Assembly (NCBI GenBank): GCA_027627225.1
Contig: CM051032.1
Span: 63,872,637 to 63,936,636, forward strand
Direction: 5' to 3'
DNA from: Congeria kusceri
Taxonomy: Eukaryota; Mollusca; Bivalvia; Myida; Dreissenidae
DNA: 64,000 nucleotides
Both the position numbers and the translations under genes were made by a program. Each line of letters begins with the position of its first letter. Within the stretch, counting starts at the first letter, position 1. The notes under the pieces are model-generated. The model did not search any database. It had not been told where the DNA came from and was given only the letters and a program-made list of their open reading frames with translations. Of the stretch, positions 53,822 to 64,000 are shown one piece after another.

Positions 53822-55520
53822 GGTTGTCGAGGGAATTCCCTATCTGGGAACCCTTTAGTTTGATACTGCTACCACAGACAAATGCTCTCGCTATAGACTG
53901 GTTAGAAATCTCGATGAATTATCTTTGCCAATCGCAGTCTACTGACTCCAATTCTGAAAACAATAGAACAGTATTTTTAAATATCACTAAAACAAAACTA
54001 GGGCTCCCTGGTTAACAATTGTCTTTAGCCCATTTTATTGTAATAAATTAAAATCCTATTCATATTCGGTCTTTTATTAGGTTTTTATGAAGAAACAGTT
54101 ATAGTCAAACAGGATTTTCCTTAGCCAAATTTTCAAACAAGTAGCCACTGGCTAATATGGCGAATAGCGAGTGAGACCTGACAACTGCTGTGAAACATTT
54201 TGTAACATTACTGTAGTAGGGGTAACATACAGAGCAACATAACAGGTTTCTGCCCCAGTCTGGCATAAGCAAAATTATGCACACCTGCCACAAAATTACT
54301 AAGCATAATTTGAGTGTTTTGTTTACATTAAAACCTTCATACCATACAATAACTACTTAAACACAGTTTGTTTCACATCTTATTCCCTGTTATGTACTAC
54401 GATAGTTTCCAAAATATTATTTACATTGTTATTTAATATCTATCAAATACATTCTTGCCTCTTTCCATCTATCCAAAACAGTGCATTTACCATTAGTTCA
54501 ATGTTCTTATAAATGACCTGTTATAAAACTTGTTTCGCAATTACATGTTATACAACTTGTTTTATAATAACGTATGTCACATGGTTTGTTTTCGGAGAAC
54601 CTGTTTTCAATGTATACCTGCACCTAACTTGAACTATCAAATTTCCTTCCTTATGCCATAAATAACAGTCATACAGTCATTATCATTTCTGCTGTTTTGC
54701 CATTTGTGAAATTATTCACACAAATATTGATGTGAGTAAAATTCTATTACACATAGTGAATATAAATATAGTTGACAAATTCAATGAGGGTTACTGAAAA
54801 TATGGGAAATCATGACTTTCTTTTTATAATCACGCTGAAATCTTCTGTATTTATAAATCGTAAGATTTACCAGAATATAATCATCCATGTTCATAAAGAT
54901 TCTTACATGTACATGCATTTAAACCGACTTTACAACTATTTATGAACTAATTCAGAAGTCCACATAAGATGCGTATCTGCGTAAAATACGCATGAAAAGT
55001 TTATAAATACGAATGAATTTAAATTTCAGTGAGTTACAAAACTCATGGTAAAATCCACCATACGCATTGTGTGCTATTATCAGGCATACTTCCATTGCCT
55101 ACTTCGTATTTTTCAATCAGCTGTTTTATAATTGCACTTCCATGTAAACACGACTGATCCCGTTCTTCATTCACACATTGTCAGGTTTAGCTGGAGCTGT
55201 CCACAATTACAGTCAAGGTCACAGAGACGCTGCCTTCTTTTGACGAGCGTCTGCATGTTGTGTCTTACAAGTTTGACAGATCATGGCGCGCCAAATGAAC
55301 AAGCTCGATTTCTGTCAATATCGTTGGCAATTAGTTCAGAAAAGATCGTCGGTCCCATTATTAATAATCTTATATTTTACGTTATAAATTGTTATGATGC
55401 TTTGAGGGTGAGATAAACTACTCCTGAAAAATCTTTGTGTTTGAATTTAATAATCTAATAATTTCATGAGTGAAATACCCTTCGACTGAAAAAATTATCT
55501 GGAGCTCAGACAAATTCTCT
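53822..55520. other. upstream of the coding start, unassigned
   Basis: No gene, clear promoter or repeat family is recognised. It is AT-rich and may be part of a 5' UTR intron. Confidence 0.55.
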
Positions 55521-56119
55521 ACTGGCGAGGTAGGTAAATCCGGACAGTACTTAAATCCGGACAACGGCAAAAAATGTGTTTGATGTTAATACCAGTAATT
55601 CAATGGTATTGATTGATGCACACGCCTGTCTCAGCAATGTATGTCAATTTTCAACAGAATGGATAGGGTATTAATACCCTTACTTAATATTTTTTTTACT
55701 TCCTTTTAAATATAAACATTTACACGTGGGGGGTTGAAGTCGAAACAGTACCTCCGATAAATAAAGCTTTACGGAGAAAATCTTGAAAGTAAATACCAGA
55801 AAAGGTTAAACAAGAACTCTGACGAAGAAGGTGTAGTTTAAAGTTTAGTTGTATTTGTTATTTTGAGAATAAATATATTTAAAGAAAAGTGTCCGGATTT
55901 AGGTACTTTTCATCCGTAATTCGATATATTTTTTACATGCCTTTTTTAAACGCATCATTCAGTTACTTTTAGACAGTAGTTTTCATTAATATTTTGACAA
56001 AAGCTTAAGATTAAACTCTACTTTTATTATGTTGAACTTTTTATTTTTGTTTGATGCAAACATTCAGAGAAATTGTCCAAAAACCAGCAAAAGTGTCCAG
56101 ATATACATACTTCGCCAGT
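55521..56119. mobile_element. inverted-repeat element with 'ctactggcgaggta' ends
   Basis: Ends ctactggcgaggtaggtaaa and acatacttcgccagtag. Internal 'aatccggaca' motifs. No gene. Confidence 0.65.
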
Positions 56120-56590
56120 AGCTGTTGTTTTATGAAACACTGCTAATAGTAACAGGTGCAATTTAAAGCTGGTTAGAATTTTGCTACTTTTCTTGTTGTT
56201 TCTCATTTTACAATGACAATGATCTGTTTAGCCGAAAGCCTTCTACCCCTAAAAAGTTATTTTATATGTATATCGAGGGTTGAGCGTGAAACTATTGTAT
56301 CTGATATGGAATGGTAAAGCAGATACAACAGTTTCATGCTCATCCCATGATATATGCAAATATTTTTAGATGGTTATCAACATTAAACAGGCCAAAGGGG
56401 ACATTATTTTGTCAAGGTAACCAATATATTATCATATAAAAATTAACTTTCTGCACAGCATTCTAACTCAATCATACAGGTCATGGATGATAAGCATTCA
56501 GTTGGGATTTTAACCTGTGTATGTTTAACTAATACAACATACTAGCCATGTCTATGAAGTCCTTGTGAACCTCTCTCATCTATTACTTAC

Positions 56591-57104
56591 GGTGGCATAG
56601 ATGGACATGTGCATGTTTTTATTTATGTCGTTCCCACGACATATTAAGTCGTGGGAACGAGATCTTATCTCATGGGAACGACATAATTATGTCGTGGTAA
56701 CGACATATAAAGTCGTGGGAACGAGATAATTAACTCGTGGAACGACATAATTAACCAATCAGAATACACATTGTTTAAAAGCATGTTTTAAAATGGGTGA
56801 TACAAGAGACGCTTACGTAATATCGTATTTCAATGCTTGATTAAGATATAAAGAAATTGTTTATGTTCTGCGAGAGCAACATGGAATTTGATTGGCTCAT
56901 TAAGTCGTTCCCTCAACAAAAATATCTTGTTCCCACAACATAATTATGTCGTTCCCACTAGATAAGATCTCGTTCCCACGACTTAATATGTCGTGGTAAC
57001 GACATAATTATGTCGTTCCCACGAGATAACATCTTGTTCCCACGAGATAAGACCTCGTTCCCACGACTTAAATTAAAACATGCACATGTCACATCCATGC
57101 CACC
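56591..57104. mobile_element. foldback MITE with internal 'tcgtgggaacga' array
   Basis: Ends ggtggcatagatggacatgt and acatccatgccacc are inverted. The interior is repeated 'tcgttcccacga' and 'gacataattatgtc' units in both orientations. Confidence 0.85.
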
Positions 57105-57598
57105 ATAATTACTGGTTTTACCTAATGGAAGGCAATTTTTTTGGGTCATTAATATCGGTATGAAAGGAACACTTACACTTAATTGTAAAAAAATCAGACC
57201 AGAAAGCTGCTAACAAGACTTGTGTTTCCAATAACATAAATGGAAATGGAAATGTACCAATGTCCCCTGACATGTCCATGTTGGTTGACCAACCAATGAA
57301 TGGTAGAAGTTGAAACAAGGACAATTACTATAAAATTTTATGGATTGAAAAAAACAAAGAACAACTGCTGTTTCTAACAAGAAAAGACTATAATTTTTCC
57401 AAACACAGTGAATCACTGTTCTTTCCAACAATGTTAAACCGAATTACTCATTATTTTACTACAGATTTAGGAATTCTTGCATTTGAATTGCGAAATAAAT
57501 GCCTTTTTGGCTAGGGGTCCTTTTACCAGATTCTGACAAAGAAGGAAACAAAAAATTTTTGGTGAACAGATCCAGGATGAAATGCGATCATGCAGGTA

Positions 57599-59253
57599 CA
57601 GGGTTTCCCGCAGGCCCGTATCGCTTGTGGGCGCCGACAAGCCTTCAAAGCAGAACCCTATTTGCCGACATGCTTTGATTTTGCCGACAACCCTTTTATT
57701 TTATAGCGACAAGCCTTAATCCGCCCGTTAAACACACGCGTCATCGCCACTAATCGGTGTATCAATGTGATAATAAAGCTTAATTGCACAGCAGGACAGC
57801 GTCTGAACGTGTTACTCCGCCCCTAGAACCATAGCTATTTAATCAGATGCGCGTTAACAGGGTTGTCGCTATTCCAGCCGAAGTCAATTACGTTCGACAG
57901 TTTGTCAATCAAGACGATAAGAAGCTTTAAAATTCAAGCTACAGTATCGTAAAAACAAAAAGTTTAAAGATAATACCAACGCTATAATTTGTTTGAACCG
58001 TTTGAACGAATCAACTGAATACATTTTTGTAATCAACATCATTTATTCACATGCCGATAAATAGTATCGCTCGCACATTATTACGCAGACATGTATACAT
58101 CACATCATTTTTATATGTCAAATAATAAACCAATTTCAGTTTCGTATAAGATTAATACTACTAATAATAATAATACATGTAGTAATGATAATAATGACAT
58201 ATAAGACTTATAATCATCATGACAAAAACATATCTTATTTTCATAATTGTTTTAAACATAAAGCGTGGAAGTGAAACAGATACTTGCGCAAGAACTTAAA
58301 ACACATGTGCATACATTCACATAGTTTTTATTCACAAATTAATCTGTCAGTTGTTATCATTTCTTTCAATAACATATATATGCACAGTGTCCAGATGCAT
58401 ACCCAGATGGTTTAAAACACACAGAAACGATTGTAGCTATGTAAGTTACAGAGATGGCGATTTGTTCAATTAAAATTTAAAATTATTTGTAAATACTTGA
58501 AGTTGCGGCAAAAACAGACGACGCTCACACGACAGTTAGGAGTGACAAATGGCAAACGCCTGTGCAATTGCAGATCACATAGTCTTACTCAAAGTTATCA
58601 TTTTCATTCATTGTAGTAGAATGCGCTTCGGCCAAGTTCAACTGATGTAGGCTTACGTAAAGCACGTGGATATCGTGCACAGCATAACTGTTTGAACTTC
58701 GATAACTAATGCGCGATATCTTACAGAATAAATCTGTCTGATGGAAATTCTTAAACAATTTTAAGTATTTGCACATAAAACAGAACGCATCGAAACGTGT
58801 ACATACACTTTCCCATTTACGGCACACAAACACTAAAACTTTTTTTATGTAATTGTCAAGATTGCTTGTGACACAATTATAATTTTGAGCATTTACTCAT
58901 CGAACGAGGGTCGGCGTCACATCAAAGGCTTGTTTTTGCATTTTGACGCTAAGAATAGCCCTGTGTTGCTTTATCAAAATCGTGTCAAAATGAGAGTTTG
59001 GCATTACTCACAACAGGTCATTAGCAAAAAGGTCCGCAAGTAAACATAATTATGATGAGTGAATTGTCTTAAAATTTGATTGCAATGAAAATGAAGGTAC
59101 GAAGTATGTTATTGTTGTTGTTGTTTTGCTGTCGTTTTTGCGTGTTTAATGTGTGGGTGGGTAGGTGGGGGGGGGGGGGGAGTAGAAAGATGTGGTCAGG
59201 GTAAGGGTCGGGTGTTGACGACAAGCCTTCAAGAAATTCTGCTGGAAACTCTG
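57599..59253. mobile_element. hAT-like inverted-repeat element, 1.65 kb, no transposase
   Basis: Ends CAGGGTTTCCCGCAG and CTGCTGGAAACTCTG are inverted with few mismatches and flanked by direct 'aggta'. 'gacaagccttcaa' occurs near both ends in the same orientation. A poly-G tract lies near 59165-59180. Confidence 0.68.
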
Positions 59254-60514
59254 AGGTACAAAGCCTTCAAGGGTAGATGGACAAGCTACAGTTCTAAATA
59301 GACTATGAAAGAAAATAATTAATGACTTCTGAATTTATATTGCACAAAACTGACATTTCAAACCCACCTTCATACGTTTTTCTGTTGTTGTTTTTCTGAC
59401 AATTATTTGTGTAACCCGTGTACAGTTATGTGTGTTAGGTGATGTGTGAATGAAGTGTGATAGGTTTTCACTGTCGTAATTGGTTATGAGCACATTTTAA
59501 TGTAATCCCCATACCAAGCACATTTTAATGTAATCCCCATACCAAGCTATCAATTAGCTAACATGTCCCTTTTTTTAACAAGAAACCCAGCACATTCTTA
59601 CGTTTGTCACCAGAGACTTCAGTCACTTATTATACATATAAGTATCCTGCAAAGGAATAGTGATCAAGTCATTTTGCCCTGCTTGGTATGATTTGTATTT
59701 AATTTTTGTCTGTTATATAAAAAGTAATATGCATTGAATATATTATAAATTCCATAACTTAATTATACAATAAATTCAACAATACAATTCATTAACCAAA
59801 TAAGTTAAATGCATAAATCTTTATATAAGAGTATAAAAGTATTTTAACTTTTTTAGACATTTGTTTTATGATGTTCCAGTTTTTAAACCTCAGTAATCTG
59901 ATACTTATTTATGAGGAAAACTGCGCATGTTACGTAATATATAAAATGCACATTAACAGCCCTTCGGATATACAAAAACAACTGAATTCTCCATTGTTAT
60001 GACCAGAAACAGAATCAGTTTGAATAAAAGCATGTAAGCGTTGTGTAACTTACCAATAACGTCTTCAAAATGGCATGACAGTTGACACTAGTTTGTTTAC
60101 ACTGGTTCCTGTATCCGGTATAACAATAAAAAGCGCGTTTGTGAGAATCACTTTACTTCCGTTTCCGTGTTTACAAAATTATATTATATTTGTTTGCATA
60201 TTAATTATCAAAATAAATGTTTTAAATTACATATTTACAGGTTCATTTACACGCGTTAGTGTACTAATAACAGTGCTTCCCAGTGAAGTGAATTATTTAT
60301 ATTGTAATTCACATCTGTTCAATGCTGTTTTGCAGAAGCAGTTGTTACTTGTCTTTTGTCGTAGTTTTGATATAAACATTAACAAAACCATGCCATACAA
60401 TGAAGGTGGCGTCTTTAATACAAGTGTTTGTGTTTGGTAAGGATATATTATGTTTTACTTATTCATACACATGTTGCAAAGTCATCATGCCTTGCAATAT
60501 TCACAGTGCCAAAT
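59254..60514. other. upstream region around the possible 5' exon
   Basis: A 31-bp direct duplication ('gcacattttaatgtaatccc', 59490-59548) is the only repeat seen. It includes the candidate donor at 60053. Confidence 0.5.
60054..60130 (-). other. possible 5' noncoding exon of the ABCA gene
   Basis: A strong donor, TTATTG|GTAAGT, occurs on the minus strand at 60054/60053, 6.2 kb upstream of the coding start. The sequence before it has an ATG followed at once by a stop, so it would be noncoding. Vertebrate ABCA1 also has a noncoding first exon before a long intron. The upstream boundary is arbitrary and no TATA box is seen. Confidence 0.22.
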
Positions 60515-61290
60515 AACCTGAAAAGAATCCGGGACCATTCTCCCCAAATGATGTTTCGCCCTGGGACCATTCGCGCCGAAATAGGTTTCCCCCTGAGACG
60601 TTTCGCCCTGAATATTTCAGCGATTGGGTATCACAATTTGCAATAATGTGAATCAATAATGTGAATTGATCAATTGAATTAAACTAAACGTGGAATAATG
60701 ACATGCCGATTTCACTTATTTTAATGATCAGCATCCAGTAAAAACTCTTTGATAGACAAAGTACTCTATTCAAAAATGTTGACAAAAAGCAGACATTTAT
60801 TCAGTTATCTTTATCAGCTCATTTAACAAATTTAACAAAATTAAATATGATAATACATGCATATATATTGATGTAACATTTTTTAAATATAAATGAAACC
60901 GAAAACAAAATCAGGAATCCTTATTTATAGTATAGGAATATGATAACACCTGCCTAAGTTAATCTTTTTGCTATATATGGTTTAGAAAAGAACGATGCTG
61001 TCTCATAATTAACACATAACTCACAATTATCTGCGCAGGTAGTTTAAAGAGATCATGTTGCAAGAACACAAACAGGGCAACTTTCACAGTTTGATAAGTG
61101 ACACATAATACACTACCACCCCTCAACTAGGTGTTGGGGCACAGTGTTGTACAAACATCCTGCTGTGACATGATGCACATACTGGCCTAATTGTTGTTTA
61201 TTCCCAATAATTAGGGCGAAACGTCCCAGCGTGCAAAGTCCCAGGGCGAAACATGTTTCAGGGCGAATGGTCCCGTTACCCCTGAAAATA
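60515..61290. mobile_element. inverted-repeat element with 'gtttcgccctgggacc' arms
   Basis: The left arm 60525-60613 (gggaccattc, gtttcgccctggga, gacgtttcgccctga) is inverted at 61212-61285. The interior is AT-rich without a gene. Confidence 0.75.
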
Positions 61291-61817
61291 TAGCTCGAAC
61301 ACATTAAGCTGACACTATTTATAAGATGTGCAACGAATTTAGTGTTACTTTTTATATAGGGCTAAATTCATTGGAACCTTATTCGTTATCGCCAAAGGAC
61401 CTTTTATGTGGTGGAAACCTGAAAGTTTAAATTTTTATCAATTCCTATATTTGCAACAATAAAATTATCCATAAATGTAGTTTACATGGACTATAACCAA
61501 ACTGCTTAACATATGCTGAAATTTACCTGGGAAATGCATAAATTCCGATTTAAACCTGCATATTTATCTACTACATTTATGTACAGACCATCATTATTTT
61601 GCCTTGTAAACACCTTCATCTTTATTAATAGAATCAACTGACCAATAGAAATGACGCAAAATGCCCAGAGTTAGCAGATTTATCGATAAAATTGAACACA
61701 CTGATACACAGTGGCAGTTATCAAGATTTATTTAAAATGCAAAGGTGTGTAGGTTTAAATTGTTCATGCATGAAAAATGAGGGTCTCATTATAAAAATAT
61801 TTATGGAACATTAATTA

Positions 61818-62428
61818 GGCGTAAACAAAAATATGTTTGTTTCAGGTTAGGCCACCCCCCCCCTCCAAAAAAAATGGTCCCGTTTCTGGTCTCCCGACCG
61901 ACCCTTTACTTTTGCTGCCGACCCTACATATTTTTGGTCCAAAAATAATAAAGACTGAAAAAGACTGTTACCGTGTACAACACAAACCATTCTCCCATCA
62001 TAAAAAAATAAAATAAAATAAAGAAAATCCCTACCGGCCCTATTTTTTGGGGCAGGAGACCAGAAAGGTTTTGGGGGCAGGAGACCAGAAAGGGAACTTT
62101 TTTTTTTTGCCGTACCTGACCTACCCTAAAAAAATGCACCAACCCTAAAAGGCTAGAACATTTTATTGATTGGGTCAGATGTTATTTGGTTTATTTTACT
62201 TTTTTCCAATAATTAAATGTTTTTTGCATAAATAAGTGTTTTGTTTTGATAGCATCCACTTCAAAACTATGTTTAATTATATTAGAGACATGTTTTTAAT
62301 ATTTATACTGTTTAAGAATCTTCAAGTTGACCATTTTTACCAAATAAAAATAAGTAATAATAATTCCCTACCCACCTACCCAATTTTTTTGGGCATGTAA
62401 CCTGGAACAAACATTATTTTTTTACGCC
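61818..62428. mobile_element. PIF/Harbinger-like MITE, uninterrupted copy, TTA target duplication
   Basis: Ends GGCGTAAACAAAAATATG and TTTTTTTACGCC, flanked by TTA (61815-61817 and 62429-62431). The three-base TWA duplication and inverted ends fit PIF/Harbinger. It aligns through the site where the other copy carries its insertion. It also holds an extra 'aggagaccagaaagg' block. Confidence 0.82.
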
Positions 62429-62977
62429 TTAGGAATGGTTTATCTGCCCAGGTATATAACTTTTATTGCAATCCGTTTGCAATAACTATTTAATTTCTGG
62501 ACGTGAAAGTTGTGATCAAAATCCTGTCGGAACAATATAGACAAAGAAGGAAAACTTTCCACCACATAAATGGTCCTTCCCCAGTTATGTGCTGCAGCGA
62601 ATATTGTCCATATAAAAAAATAGCTCCATATTCGCCCAGCGCTAACAAGTTATGCTACCCGACACTTGAGAACTCTATGAGCATAAATTACACGCTTGAA
62701 TTGATTCCTATATTTATACTTTGTTTTGTTCCTGTACGTGTTTCACAAGCTTAATGATATCCAAACTGTATTGTCAGGGAACTACTCTTTCATTGATTTA
62801 ACTAGAATTCAGTACGAAAACTAATATATTCATCGTAGCGGATTTGTAATATATTCATGTATAAAGGTCAGTATCAGGTTAAAGTGTCCAAGCTATAATA
62901 ATAAATAATAATGTTGAGTTATCTTTTTTAATGACGCTTCATTACACAAACTTAATTTTTTTCTAATTTTAATAATT

Positions 62978-64000
62978 ATTTTTAGCTCACTGATCTCAAA
63001 GTGCTCGGTGAGCTATTGGTATAGGGGACCTCTCCGGCGGCGTCCATCATCCGTCGTCCGTATGCTGTCAACAATTTGGACTGTTATCGTGATAAAGACT
63101 ACATTTTTAAATCAATGTTGCTCTAACTTGCACAGTTTGTGTATGACCATAAAATCTCGGGTGGGATTGTCATTGGGTCAGATCACACCAGTAACACCTG
63201 AGTTATTGCCCCTTTGTCATGCAAAAATGCCCTTTTCCAACGTATAGACTTTATTTTTCATCCAATCTTAACCAAACTTTCACAGCAGACGCCAAAAATG
63301 GTCCAGATCGTGTTTCAAACACCAGAGTTATTGCCCTTTGTTTATTAAAAAAAATACAAAAATGGACATTATTCAGGATAGAGACTTCATTTTTCATCCA
63401 ATCTTCACCAATCTTGCACTGTTTGTCTATTACTATGAGATTACAGTTGAAGTCGAATATAAGCAAGATCGGACCAGAAACAATAGAGTTATTGCCCTTT
63501 GTTTGTGAAAAAAATAATGCAGAAATGGACATTATTCAGGATAGAGATTTCATTTTTCATCCAATCTTCACCAATCTTGCACAGTTTGTCTATGACCATA
63601 AGATTAAAGGCGAAGTCGAATATAAGCAAGATCAGACCAGGAACACCAGAGTTATTGCCCTTTGTTTGTGAAAAAAATATGCAAAAATGGACATTATTCA
63701 GGATAGAGACCTCATTTTTCATCCAATCTTCACCAATCGTGTAAAGTGTGTCTATGAATGTAAGGCTACGGGTGAAGTGGAATAAAAGCATTATCGGGCC
63801 AGTAACACCAGAGTTATTGCCCCTTCTGTTTGGAAAGAAACATCAACAAGTTATCAATGATTGGATTGCACACATGATTTTTGTTTCATTGTGACCAAAT
63901 TTACACAGTTTGGGCATGACCATAAAAATTGACTGATAAAATTTGATTTCCAACTGTTGCAAGACTTGCATGCAGTTATTTGTACATGCAACATTGATGA
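62978..64000 (-). mobile_element. tandem-core, hairpin-tail repeat element (truncated by window edge)
   Basis: It starts with the reversed tail 'tagctcactgatctcaaagt' and 'gctcggtgagctattggtat', then 140-150-bp units ('ttttcatccaatcttcacca', 'tatgaccataag'). It is the inverse of the 13424-14553 element and runs off the right edge. Confidence 0.82.

Noticed and set aside
53822..64000. A second gene upstream
   Set aside because: No frame on either strand shows family similarity or chainable exons; the region is mostly identifiable repeats.

Overview
The window is eukaryotic nuclear DNA: it is AT-rich and intron-dominated, with GT-AG splice sites and many short interspersed, foldback and tandem repeats. 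The repeats suggest a bivalve mollusc. Two tRNA-derived SINEs of bivalve type are present, together with 13 copies of one foldback MITE, and tandem-core elements with hairpin tails like those known from molluscs. A dreissenid mussel is plausible, but that is a guess from recalled repeat style, not from a search.

One protein-coding gene is supported. It lies on the minus strand, from an ATG at 53821 down to 518, and runs off the left edge. Twenty-eight exons can be chained with consistent phases to 4434 nt (1478 codons). They encode the N-terminal half of a full-size ABCA-subfamily lipid transporter of the ABCA1/2/4/7 kind: TM1, a very large extracellular domain 1, the remaining helices of TMD1, nucleotide-binding domain 1 with all its motifs, the linker, and the start of the second half. 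TMD2 and NBD2 must lie left of base 1. A possible 5' noncoding exon ends at 60054.

The notable feature of the gene is repeated exon-level duplication. The exon for the membrane-proximal end of extracellular domain 1 exists in two intact, diverged, phase-matched copies (35095-34922 and 33537-33361), most simply read as alternative exons. The 3' splice site and first part of the NBD1-tail exon are present three times at 5195-5426 and stay open in one frame. The small linker exon at 7576-7483 has a decayed copy beside it. The acceptor of the TM exon at 21438 sits in a perfect 55-bp tandem duplication.

Layout, left to right: 1-362 repeat tail; 518-7576 C-terminal exons of the visible part, with MITEs, a SINE and tandem-core repeats; 7.8-12.6 kb repeat-rich intron; 12.67-21.44 kb NBD1 and late TMD1 exons; 21.8-29 kb intron with a MITE, a SINE and a nested insertion; 28.95-38.8 kb TM2 region and duplicated exon; 38.9-44.3 kb repeat-rich intron with minisatellites and a 3.4-kb inverted-repeat element; 44.3-53.8 kb extracellular-domain exons and TM1; 53.8-64 kb upstream DNA holding only repeats and the possible 5' exon. 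No rRNA, functional tRNA, CRISPR array or second gene was found.
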